The notes under the pieces were generated by a model. The model did no database searches. It was not told where the DNA came from and saw only the letters and a list, made by a program, of their open reading frames with translations. The position numbers and the translations under genes are program-made. From Entamoeba invadens IP1 (Eukaryota; Evosea; Mastigamoebida; Endamoebidae), in NCBI RefSeq assembly GCF_000330505.1, contig NW_004443692.1, positions 307,200 to 317,897 on the forward strand: DNA of 10,698 nucleotides, read 5' to 3'. Of the stretch, positions 1 to 6,921 are shown in pieces (the stretch's first letter is position 1; each line of letters begins with the position of its first letter).

Positions 1-27
1 TCAACTAAACTTTTATCACAACTTTTT

Positions 28-330
28 TTAGTGTGTGGTTGTGGTGTTACATTTCCGAATGATTTGTAGTAACCGGGCTTTTTGACCCGCATTGTATGCA
101 TTTTCAACTATTTTTCTAACTTCCACATTTTGACATTCATGGTGTGTCACGTAATGTTCGGAAGCATCATTTTTGTTTGGGAAATACCCACAAACTTTAC
201 AACAAGATAATCTTTTGCATTTGTCGAGTACTTCAGTTAGCCTTTCGTCCCATTAAGTTTTTTTCATCTCAATTGGGACATTTGGTGTAAACACGTTGTT
301 ATTAAAACGTTCAAAATAACAATTTAGGTT
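28..330 (-). pseudogene. Zinc-finger fragment related to hAT transposase N-terminus
   Basis: The minus strand reads as protein from about 330 down to a TAA at 28-30, with one internal TAA at 253-255. It holds a zinc-finger-like motif of the form C-x2-C-x11-H-x3-H-x2-C (it begins CKVCGYF and ends HHEC), followed by VEVRKIV. The hAT relic near 8930-9015 has almost the same arrangement (C-x2-C-x11-H-x3-H-x-C, then LELRKII), so I infer that this is the DNA-binding N-terminal part of another hAT-type transposase. In this family such BED-like fingers bind the element ends. The fragment lacks a clear start codon, its C-terminal side stops before any catalytic region, and the internal stop suggests decay. 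Base composition is richer in G+C than the flanks, as expected for former coding DNA. It could also be a host zinc-finger exon. Confidence 0.5.
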
Positions 331-480
331 TTAATTATTTTTTTAATTAAAAAATAAACGTTATCAAATTGTATCTATAATATAGTTGTATATATTATAA
401 CATATTAAGAAGTGTTTGTAAGAAATAGATGTATTTGGTAAAAAGTATATTATGTTTTTTCTTGTATATTTTTTCTTTAA

Positions 481-711
481 GTACTCTTTTTATTATTTTT
501 TTTACTTTTTTTAATTCGAAGTAAATCATGCCATATATATTTAGAAAGGAGGACCCTGATTGGGGCCTTTCAACGTAAAGGCAATACTGACAGACTTTGG
601 AGTAAAAAATGTTTTGAAATTCAAAATATTTTACAATTTTTGTACATACAAAATCGGGATTTTTATGCTTATTATTCTACCAATAAATTAAGGTTTATTT
701 TTTTACATTAG
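481..711 (+). pseudogene. Open stretch, possibly a relic of an integrase C-terminus
   Basis: A 76-codon stop-to-stop frame with no ATG runs from just after a TAA at 478-480 to a TAG at 709-711. The part from about 535 to 660 has unusual sequence complexity for this AT-rich area. It reads F-x-x-K-G-x-x-x-x-x-W-S-x-K-x-F-x-I-x-N-I, followed by a tyrosine-rich tail. That spacing recalls the C-terminal strand region of retroelement or Maverick-type integrases (K-G-Y...W-S-x-E-x-F-x-I). No reverse transcriptase, catalytic integrase core or long terminal repeat is visible nearby, so the assignment rests on a short pattern only. The first 30 codons are leucine/phenylalanine-rich and are probably not ancestral coding sequence. 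Confidence 0.22.
565..582. repeat. Short hairpin, 6-bp arms
   Basis: GCCTTT at 565-570 pairs with AAAGGC at 577-582 around the loop CAACGT. It lies inside the possible integrase relic, in one of the few G+C-rich patches, so it may simply be part of former coding sequence. Confidence 0.3.
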
Positions 712-1149
712 TTAAATAATTAATTTAATTACATATATTTTATAGTAGTTTCATATAAAACAGAAAAACCATATTTTAATAAATAATAAATTGTTTGAAA
801 TAGTTATCTAAAATAAAACTTTAGGTTTATTTTTGTATTTTTACTTTGTTCAAAGGCAAAACAAGGAAATATGTTTTTGATGTTTTGATCTTTAATTTAT
901 TTAACAGTTTTGAGAAGGCTAGGAAGAACCAAAAATAAATCAAATCTGCTACCGTTTTTTTGATTACTTTGGGAAACTCTGGTATTGGTTTGTTGGGAAT
1001 TAGGTACATCGCCGAGTTAATTTACTAATAAAACTACTAAAAAGATACAATTAAAAACTATAATATTTAAAAATTTTAATATTTCTAATTAATTTAAGGA
1101 AAAAAAGCACTCATTAAAAAAATTACTTTAGAACTCTTATAAATAGAAG
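712..1149. other. AT-rich spacer without a supported gene
   Basis: Mostly A/T runs. A 60-codon minus-strand frame at 827-1009 (starting MYLIPNKPIPEFPK) sits in a patch of higher complexity at 840-1020, but neither it nor the other frames there resemble a family I recognise. The 3' part leads into the coiled-coil gene. It contains GAACT near 1131 and TATAAATA at about 1139-1146. The GAACT recalls the Entamoeba GAAC promoter element, but the TATA-like string lies only about 5 bases before the ATG, so I do not call a promoter. Confidence 0.45.
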
Positions 1150-1765
1150 ATGTCTCAAACAACAAATGAAACAATGTACTCAGATTGGCCTTTATATCAA
1201 TTATATTATCAATTCAGCGGTGGAATGTGGGATCTTATAGACGAACAAAAGAAACGATATAAAAAAAATTAAAGATGAGAAGAAGCCAAGAACCAGCATT
1301 ACTCAAGAGATTTACGATAGTAATGTATTGGTTGCTCGTGTTGTAAGTGGCAAAACAAAAAGTCTTGAAGAACAAATAAAAGACTTGAAAAATCAGAACG
1401 AAACTCTGCAGACAAAAAAGGAGGAACTTGTGAAGAAAAGTGAAGAGATGCAAAACAACATCAACCAGATGAACAAATACATGGACATATTCGTGGCTTT
1501 AGACGACCTGGAAAAAGGTTACCAAGATGATATCACACAACTAAAAGAACACTACGAACAAAAACTAACTGAAGAAAAAGAACACTACGAAAAGCTAAAG
1601 GAACACCATGCAAAAGAACTCACCGAAGAAAAAGAACATCACACAAAAGAAATCCGATCCCGTTGTGACAAGAATGAAAAGAAGATCAAAATGTTTCGAG
1701 AGATGATCCATCGACTCAAAGTTGCTCATCCCGACATTGAAGAGTTAAAATTAATGACATTATAA
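1150..1765 (+). CDS. Coiled-coil protein gene, split by one extra A in an A8 run
   Basis: An ATG at 1150 opens a frame (MSQTTNETMYSDWP...) that stops at 1270-1272 just after an A8 run at 1261-1268. One frame over, the sequence is open from before the A run to a TAA at 1763-1765, and that frame has no ATG until 1448. Reading A7 instead of A8 would give one continuous protein of 204 residues, so I treat both parts as one gene. Residues from about 71 to 185 are rich in E, K, Q, N and L with heptad-like spacing (SLEEQIKDL, then LKNQNETL), which indicates a long helical coiled coil. The protein has no signal peptide or membrane segment. Two tandem 18-residue repeats lie near residues 133-168. The codons use more C and G at third positions than the flanking DNA, which suggests real selection on the gene. 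The function is not recognised; a structural or scaffold role is only an inference from the coil. The break may be a mutation, a sequencing error or a slippage site. Confidence 0.6.
1547..1654 (+). repeat. Two tandem 54-bp units coding an 18-residue coiled-coil repeat
   Basis: Units at 1547-1600 and 1601-1654 encode EHYEQKLTEEKEHYEKLK and EHHAKELTEEKEHHTKEI. The shared core LTEEKEH and the equal length indicate an in-frame duplication in the coil. Within each unit the EH-(Y/H) motif occurs twice, so the pattern may have grown from a shorter 7- and 11-residue module. Confidence 0.7.
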
Positions 1766-1842
1766 TCGATTGTTTCTGTATTTGGTTATTTGGTAACAAA
1801 CAATTTCCCAATTTGTCTAAACTGGTTTTTCTATTTTTTAGC

Positions 1843-1986
1843 CTGACACCAACATCTTCTGCAGTTGAATCATTGTTTTCGTTTTATCGTAATGCAAGCA
1901 GTGCCAATATGGATGTAAAAACAACAGATGTTAGATTATCAGTTGAATTTTTAAAAATGACACAACAAAGACATTCTTTTATGTAA
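1843..1986 (+). pseudogene. hAT transposase C-terminal dimerisation relic
   Basis: In the plus frame from 1843 to the TAA at 1984-1986 the translation begins LTPTSSAVESLFSFYRNAS, continues through a V-R-L-S-V stretch and ends EFLKM plus a short tail. This is the typical hAT C-terminal dimerisation pattern (P-x-S-S-A-x-x-E-x-x-F-S, then a conserved hydrophobic helix ending in F-L-K-M), which joins transposase subunits. Nothing upstream in this frame looks like hAT: the preceding bases are AT-rich spacer and then the coiled-coil gene. It is therefore an isolated 3' end of an element inserted in plus orientation. It is not part of the minus-strand hAT relic at 6457-9117, whose dimerisation segment has a different sequence. 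A run ending TTTTTTAG at 1841 could have been a splice acceptor of the original gene. Confidence 0.6.
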
Positions 1987-2869
1987 CTATGGTTTTTATA
2001 TTATTATTTTAGTTTTATTAAAAAGTTTGATAAATACAAATATAACATTATTATGAAAAACCAATATCGAAAATGTTATTGTTTTTGAGTTTCAATAAAA
2101 AAACGTGTTTCATAACTCACCCTTTATCCAAATTTGATGAACCCTAGTATGATCTTATTGCAAACAATTTACATAAATAATGGAAATAATATTATCCCAG
2201 CCTTTGGTCTATTGTTGTGCAAAAAAGATTTCTAAACTTTCTTTGAAGTTTGTTAACGATATTTTCCTGTTATTTAGTTCAAAATAATTAACAAATCAAC
2301 TGTATTTATTCACTTTTTGATGTTCAAAAATGATTGGTCAAATGGTTTTAACTTTATTTATGTTATTTATTGTGTTATTGGTTATTTGGTTTTCAAATAA
2401 TTATATTTATAATATCATTTTTTGGACTTAACTTACCCATAATATCATTTTAATCTAAAAACGATATTGAAAAATAAAAAAGTTAATGTAATAAATAAGG
2501 TTTCCAGCATGGTTAGAAAAATATATATATAAAATAAGACTTATTCCCAAAAGTGTATATATTTTTATCTTTTTTAAATTAACTTTGTTTTTATTTCAGT
2601 TAATTGGACTTATTTTTCATTGTTATAGTTTTTTTAAATTATAACATAATATTTGTTCAAAAAAGTAGGACGAAATTGCCGAACAAAAAAACTTTTTGAA
2701 AAAATAGGGTTAAGAATTTTTTTAATGTATGAAACATAATTAATGGATTTAGCAATGAATTTAACACATTTCTTTAAATTAACGTTTGTTAGTTTTAGTA
2801 ATTAATAATAATTTGTTTTTTAAAAATAAATATTATAATAAAATTAATAAATTTTAATATAAATTAATT
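1987..2869. other. AT-rich intergenic stretch, no gene seen
   Basis: The stretch consists of A/T homopolymers and simple motifs. GGTTATTTGGT occurs near 2377 and also near 1784, and AATATCATTTT occurs twice near 2410-2450. No coding frame, RNA gene or paired terminal repeat can be supported. Any remaining hAT end belonging to 1843-1986 should lie here, but I could not identify one. Confidence 0.5.
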
Positions 2870-2871
2870 TA
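2870..2871. repeat. Left TA target-site duplication
   Basis: A TA directly before the CAG of the left end; it is matched by the TA after the right end at 5403-5404. This is the expected pogo/Tc1-mariner target. Confidence 0.8.
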
Positions 2872-2930
2872 CAGTATGTGAGAAAAGTATGTGAGAATGA
2901 GAAAACCCTGTGGATTCAACAAAAATTACA
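2872..2930 (+). repeat. Left terminal inverted repeat, 59 bp
   Basis: This end matches the reverse complement of 5344-5402 at 57 of 59 positions; the differences are at positions 14 and 54 of the repeat. It contains two direct copies of AGTATGTGAGAA (2873-2884 and 2886-2897), a plausible paired binding site for the transposase helix-turn-helix domains. Confidence 0.92.
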
Positions 2931-2957
2931 TATTTGTTTTTCTTTTTTTAAATAAAA

Positions 2958-4151
2958 ATGTTTTTCTTTAAAAAAAACAATCTAAATAATATAATTATGA
3001 GCTCCAGGAATGTTGCTTTTAGTGGCTTAGACCATACAACACTTGAAAAGAATTTAAAGTATTGTCCTGGTCCAGTGAAAGAAATAGCCCAAAGAACATT
3101 CAGCAAACATTGCAACTTTTGTGAATTGCCCCTGAATGTTCAGGTGTATTTGATGAACATTGAGAGAGAAATGTTCAATGGAATGAATACGGAAAAGGTG
3201 ACCGAGAGTAAACTATGTAGAGTCTTTGCTTTAACTTCAAGTCAGTTTAATATCAACAAACGAAGAGGTATGGAGACGGCATTGTTTGGAAAAAAAGATA
3301 ACGGAAGACCGTCACTTTTAACTGAAACACAATGGGGAATTGTCAAGAATTTGATTCTTGATAATGAAAAGTTTCCAGGAAAATGCAAAGCTATCAGCAT
3401 AACTTATTTGAGGTTGTTTATAATAAAAACCTTCAACGTTGATGTGTCAAACCATGTTATTTATGATAAAATACATAAAAATTGGAACTTTTCGATTGTG
3501 ACTGTGTTTGCTGAAGACCAATCTCGATTGACCTACGACGAAGATGCCGTGTTGAAGTATTACATTGCACTGCCACTTTTTTTAAATGGCATCCCATCAC
3601 CATTTATTTTGAATTTGGATGAGTCAGGGTATCAGCCATGGCCAGACAGGCAAATGGTGAAGGGAGTATTCACTGCTGGTTTTTCCACAGACAGTAAAAT
3701 GAAATATGGAGTCGAACGTGACATTGCTCGATCCACTGTCGTTTGCACTATTACCCCCTCACAACCTCTTCCTTGTATGATTGTAACAAAATACAAAAGA
3801 GTTGCAGTTGAATTCTTGAAATTGGGTTGGATGGAAACGGGAAACATCGTCAGTTATAGCAAAAATGGTTTTATCAACAGTGACTTATTTATACAATACA
3901 TCAACGACGTTGTAGTACCTTATATTGTCGACATGAGAATTAAGACTGGTTATATTGATAAGGCCGTTCTGATATTTGATCAGTGCACGTGCCACTCAAT
4001 CGAAGATGTGAGGTTGTTGCTCAAGTCGAATGTCCAAGTCAACGAGAAAATCATCAACGTGAACTGTGAAATCGTATGTTTGGTGCCTCACACCTCACAT
4101 TTAACACAACCATTAGATGTTGGGGTGTTGCAGCCCAAAAAAGAAGACTGA
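2958..4151 (+). CDS. pogo-like transposase, N-terminal and catalytic part (frame 1 of 2)
   Basis: This is the DNA cut-and-paste transposase of the element; it binds the inverted repeats in the nucleus and cuts and joins DNA. Residues about 82-104 plus GRPSLL (116-121) resemble a psq/pogo-type helix-turn-helix, and a second helical region spans about 145-180. The catalytic DDE_1 core follows: NLDESG with D221, VLIFDQ with D341 and the signature TSHLTQPLDVGV with D387. The D341-D387 gap holds 45 residues, longer than the roughly 30-36 usual for pogo relatives. ATG 2958 gives an odd MFFFKKNNLNN leader, so ATG 2997 (MSSRNVAF) is an equally good or better start. The frame ends at a TGA at 4149-4151 directly after an A6 run (4137-4142). 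The next frame continues the family pattern (basic residues, then LNSLYAKF), so the protein should be about 633-646 residues long if one A is restored or a -1 slip occurs. Confidence 0.85.
   Translation: MFFFKKNNLNNIIMSSRNVAFSGLDHTTLEKNLKYCPGPVKEIAQRTFSKHCNFCELPLNVQVYLMNIEREMFNGMNTEKVTESKLCRVFALTSSQFNINKRRGMETALFGKKDNGRPSLLTETQWGIVKNLILDNEKFPGKCKAISITYLRLFIIKTFNVDVSNHVIYDKIHKNWNFSIVTVFAEDQSRLTYDEDAVLKYYIALPLFLNGIPSPFILNLDESGYQPWPDRQMVKGVFTAGFSTDSKMKYGVERDIARSTVVCTITPSQPLPCMIVTKYKRVAVEFLKLGWMETGNIVSYSKNGFINSDLFIQYINDVVVPYIVDMRIKTGYIDKAVLIFDQCTCHSIEDVRLLLKSNVQVNEKIINVNCEIVCLVPHTSHLTQPLDVGVLQPKKED
4137..4142 (+). other. A6 run at the transposase frame break
   Basis: The zero frame reads CCC AAA AAA GAA GAC TGA; the -1 frame reads on from AAA AGA AGA CTG. 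One A more, or a -1 slip of ribosome or polymerase on the A run, joins the two frames. The run is preceded by C, so the classical heptamer A-AAA-AAG is not complete; transcript slippage or a simple deletion is at least as likely as programmed ribosomal frameshifting. Confidence 0.6.
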
Positions 4152-4897
4152 ATTCGTTGTATGCTAAGTTCAGAGATGTCATAAAAATTAAAGATAGAGT
4201 TGGCGAGGAAGAAACAACAACGACAGAAAGTGAAGACGTTGAAGAAAAAGAAGAGTCAGATGATGTGATTGGAAACCAAGATCCCATTGAAGAACCAATA
4301 ATACCTCAACAGTTTAAGGAAATGTTTCAGGAAATGCTGGCAAATCCACAAGAAGCGATATCACCATTTAAAAAGAAGGCTGGTACGACTGTCAACGAAA
4401 GGATGGTGGATGACAACCAATCAGAAGATCGCAACGAAATACCAAATGAAACTAAAATTGTTGAATTCGGTGATGGAGAGGACTTAGAAAAAAAGTTTGC
4501 CAAATACCTCAACTCAATTCTGAAGTCTTATTTCCAAACAACCACTCCGGATGTGTGCACGCAGGCTTTTAGGCAAGTTGGTATTGATTTCAGAATTGTT
4601 GATAGTGGTATGAGGGTTGCGTATGTGGATATTGGAGTGTCACGCAGAGTAACAGCAGAAATACCGAAACTGTTAAGTATACCACAGTTATACTCAATTG
4701 AATGCGTCAAAACCAAAAGCTTGAAAATATCTGCAGTTCGAAAGCTTTCAATGTGTTTTGAGGGTTATTCGTGTCAGTCTGTTTGCAAGCCGTTAAAAAG
4801 AAAAGAACGGGATGTTGTATGTAAAGTTGTGAAGAAAAAGACGACCAAAAAAATCTCAAAAAGAACTAAAAATGGGGTTGAGAATTTAATCGATTGA
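4139..4897 (+). CDS. pogo-like transposase, C-terminal part (frame 2 of 2)
   Basis: This continues the transposase in the -1 frame after the A6 run at 4137-4142 and ends with a TGA at 4895-4897. The first residues (KRRLNSLYAKFRDV) match what follows the third aspartate in DDE_1 transposases. Next comes an acidic stretch (EEE...ESEDVEEKEESDD), then a segment around TPDVCTQAFRQVGID that resembles the pogo/Tigger C-terminal helix (T-P-x-x-I-x-x-A-F-x-x-x-G-I), and last a strongly basic tail (KRKERD...KKKTTKKISKRTK) that could be a nuclear localisation signal. An ATG at 4076 exists in this frame, but it lies inside the catalytic region of the first part out of frame, so it is unlikely to be a true start. 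About 250 codons without a stop argue that the break is recent, or bypassed. Confidence 0.75.
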   Translation, partial: KRRLNSLYAKFRDVIKIKDRVGEEETTTTESEDVEEKEESDDVIGNQDPIEEPIIPQQFKEMFQEMLANPQEAISPFKKKAGTTVNERMVDDNQSEDRNEIPNETKIVEFGDGEDLEKKFAKYLNSILKSYFQTTTPDVCTQAFRQVGIDFRIVDSGMRVAYVDIGVSRRVTAEIPKLLSIPQLYSIECVKTKSLKISAVRKLSMCFEGYSCQSVCKPLKRKERDVVCKVVKKKTTKKISKRTKNGVENLID

Positions 4898-5343
4898 TTT
4901 TTATCTTTTTAATCAGTTGTATCGCCGAGTTTACATTACTGTTTCCTATCACAGGTCAGAATGGTCACTGTTTGAATCAACATATGTCTGAACTATCATA
5001 AGTCCTTCCAATAGAAAATATTCGTTTGTTAAACTTTCTTTCGTTATTGAGATATTAACTTGTAGAACTTGCTCGCAAAAACTCTTAAATTAAACGTTGC
5101 CTGCTTTGAATCGTCTAGCTGCTATGGCTGATTTGTCCAGTATTCCTGGGATTCTTTAGCGTGAGGTCTGAGTCAATTAGTTGGTAAGTGCTGGCTGGCT
5201 GTTCACACTCTGAAAGCTGCTTTGTAGGTTTCCAAACAAATTGAAAGAGAAAATGAACTGTAAATAAGTGATTTTTTTATTTGATCTTTTTGAATTTTTT
5301 GAAATAAAAAAATAATAATTTTATTACATAAAAGTTACACAAT
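4898..5343. other. Noncoding 3' region of the pogo-like element
   Basis: Between the transposase stop and the right inverted repeat, about 4905-5240 has distinctly higher G+C and complexity than the intergenic DNA, yet all frames on both strands are closed within short distances. It shows no tRNA fold I could close, although it has weak box-B-like strings (GTTTGAATC near 4972). It may be 3' untranslated sequence, a subterminal regulatory stretch or degraded former coding DNA. The last 100 bases are A/T runs. Confidence 0.5.
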
Positions 5344-5353
5344 TGTAACTTTT
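5330..5353. repeat. 9-bp stem palindrome at the inner edge of the right repeat
   Basis: AAAAGTTAC at 5330-5338 pairs with GTAACTTTT at 5345-5353 around the loop ACAATT. The right arm forms the inner end of the right inverted repeat. The left end of the element lacks this palindrome, because it has AAAATTACA there. It could act as a hairpin in RNA or single-stranded DNA, or be incidental. Confidence 0.6.
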
Positions 5354-5402
5354 GTTGAATCCACAGGGTTTTCTCATTCTCACATACTATTCTCACATAC
5401 TG
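5344..5402 (-). repeat. Right terminal inverted repeat, 59 bp
   Basis: This is the inverse of the left repeat at 2872-2930 with two mismatches. The paired AGTATGTGAGAA direct repeats are also present here (second copy intact, first one ending GAATA instead of GAAAA). It is followed by the TA duplication at 5403-5404. Confidence 0.92.
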
Positions 5403-5404
5403 TA
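5403..5404. repeat. Right TA target-site duplication
   Basis: TA directly after the terminal ...CATACTG of the right repeat; it pairs with the TA at 2870-2871. Confidence 0.8.
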
Positions 5405-5474
5405 TTAATTATCTCCATCAAGTTTTTTTATTAATAAATTAGAATATATGGCAATTTTGTAATTATCAATAGAA

Positions 5475-5574
5475 ATTATCAAACCATATAATAATTTATT
5501 TATATTATAAATTAATTATAAAAGTCTTTCAAATCGCAAAATTTAACACAATGCAAAGTGACCATACTATATTT
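5475..5574 (+). repeat. Diverged dispersed repeat, copy 1
   Basis: It aligns in the same orientation with 10123-10224. Shared blocks in order include ATTAT-AAAC-ATATAATA, TTTATTTA, ATAAAAGTCTT and ACCATAC-ATAT, at similar spacing over about 100 bp. The order of the G/C-containing words makes chance less likely, but the A/T bias inflates the match. Confidence 0.45.
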
Positions 5575-5683
5575 AAAAAACAGTTAAATTATTTTAATTT
5601 ATGACAATTGTTTTTTAAATAACATGTTTTTTTATTTTTTGAGTATTAAAAACTAAAATCAATCGGGAACATTTTTCGTAACG

Positions 5684-5702
5684 CGAAACAATTAATGTTT
5701 CG
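5684..5702. repeat. Hairpin with 7-bp arms
   Basis: CGAAACA (5684-5690) pairs with TGTTTCG (5696-5702) around ATTAA. It is one of the few G+C-containing palindromes in this spacer, and no function can be assigned. Confidence 0.4.
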
Positions 5703-6456
5703 GTTTATTATCGTTTTTATAAGTTTAAACCCAATTCCCATTTTTTTAAACGATATGTTGTGTATTTTTTGGAAAATATAACATTTTTGAAAATAAAACT
5801 AATTTCATTCAAAATAAATTAGAATCAAATAAATATGTACTATAATAATATGTTTTAATTTACTATCAATATTAATTTTGTTATTTTGAAAATAATTTGA
5901 AATGGATTTTTGCACTAATTACATCAACAATAAACCTCGAAAATTTAAAAACAAAAATATGAAAATAAATTCTACTCATATCGAATTTTAAGTTTTTAAA
6001 ATATTTTAAAGATTTTTCATGTAGTATATTTAAAGTTAATATTTAAAGTTCATGGTAAAAAACAATTTAATTTGCCGATATTTAAAAAAAAATAATAAAA
6101 GTTGGTAATCTAAAAATATATTTTATTTGTATCAAATCCTTAAAAAATAGGTATAATTGAGACTCTTTTCAAAATATGTTATAAAGAGACAAACAATATA
6201 TTAAAATAAAAGATAAAAAACTTTAGAATTAATGATTTAATCCAAATATTATTCATTTTATTAAAAATTTTAATCACAAAAATAATATGGTATCAATTTA
6301 TAATCAATTAATATAAAAATTAACAATAAATAATAATATATAATTTGAAAATTTACCTCAATTTATATAAATAAATAGCGAACTGAATAATAAAAAGAAG
6401 CTTATTAATGTTTGTTTATTATCATTGTTATTAACTAATTTTTATATTTAAATAAA

Positions 6457-6921
6457 TTATTTAAATATATTTTTCGCGTCATATCTTTTTTCTCTGTGTT
6501 TATCATATAAATTTGGTTTGCTTTGTTGTTCTAATTTGTTAAATAATTTCTCATAAGTCCAAGTACTCACTGCTATTAATATCATATTTTCAACGGATTT
6601 TATTATATTGGGATGTTTTTTCTTTTCTTCATCTTTCATAGTTTTTAATACCATTTTTGTTGTTATATATATATTTGGGCAAAATTGATTAAAATTTTGC
6701 AATTCATCATTTTTCCAATTTCTAAATTCCACTCTATCTTTTAAATATTTCAACTTCATTGGTATTTCATCAACTACACTTACTTCTTCTGCTCTGTCAG
6801 ATTCTGTTATTACACTTTCTTTATCATTAATATTATTTTCTTTATCAAAGTGATAAACTGTGTTACTAAAGTGTCCGCTTAATGTAACATAGTTTAGTTT
6901 TTTTCTCGATTCTTCTTTCAT
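6457..6921 (-). pseudogene. hAT relic: C-terminal dimerisation segment
   Basis: This is the longest open piece of the hAT relic (154 codons, natural stop at 6457-6459). The first 70 residues are acidic linker. Near the end, HPNIIKSVENMILIAVSTW and then YEKLFNKLEQ follow the hAT pattern of a proline, hydrophobic helix, V-S-(T/S)-x-x-x-E-x-x-F and a closing basic helix. In the working enzyme this surface joins subunits. The expected R after E is K here. An ATG at 6919-6921 is present, but the piece is more likely the tail of the larger protein than a separate gene. Confidence 0.6.

Larger units (their letters stand above)
2872..5402 (+). mobile_element. pogo-like (Tc1/mariner superfamily) DNA transposon, complete ends
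   Basis: The element is 2531 bp long. It starts CAGTATGTGAGAA and ends with the inverse of the same sequence, and the terminal inverted repeats match over about 59 bp. It is flanked by TA on both sides (2870-2871 and 5403-5404), the target duplication expected for Tc1/mariner and pogo elements. The CAG start is also typical of pogo and Tigger ends. Inside is a transposase of the DDE_1 (pogo/Tigger/CENP-B-related) type with three catalytic aspartates, broken once at an A6 run, then a noncoding 3' region of about 445 bp. The ends differ at only two positions, so the insertion is probably fairly recent. The coding DNA is richer in G+C than the flanking DNA, consistent with an independent origin. 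Confidence 0.9.
5405..6456. other. AT-rich intergenic stretch with repeat copies, no gene
   Basis: A/T-rich throughout, with no coding frame of interest on either strand. It contains a diverged dispersed repeat at 5475-5574 and a small hairpin at 5684-5702. The 3' end of the hAT element should lie in the right part, but no terminal repeat or 8-bp duplication was identified. Confidence 0.5.

Noticed and set aside
1235..1453. Minus-strand phenylalanine-rich frame that looks like a membrane protein
   Set aside because: It is antisense to the lysine/glutamate-rich coiled-coil gene, which yields F and L on the reverse strand.
1772..1841. Possible 70-base intron (GTTTCTGT...TTTTTTAG) joining the coiled-coil gene to the hAT end
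   Set aside because: The frame needed upstream contains a TGA at 1755-1757, and the real coiled-coil frame stops at 1763-1765 before the donor. It would need a further frameshift.
3632..3847. Minus-strand open frame inside the transposase
   Set aside because: It is a shadow of the plus-strand catalytic core, which has clear family motifs.
4054..4716. Three minus-strand open frames rich in serine and valine over the C-terminal transposase part
   Set aside because: They are antisense shadows of the acidic and basic coding stretches.
1008..4931. Shared 11-mer ATCGCCGAGTT at 1008-1018 and 4921-4931
   Set aside because: The similarity fades within about 10 bases on each side, so there is not enough to call a repeat, although the G+C-rich word is uncommon here.
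4960..5215. tRNA-like boxes in the 3' region of the pogo-like element
   Set aside because: The box-A-like and box-B-like strings have wrong order or spacing and no acceptor stem pairs.
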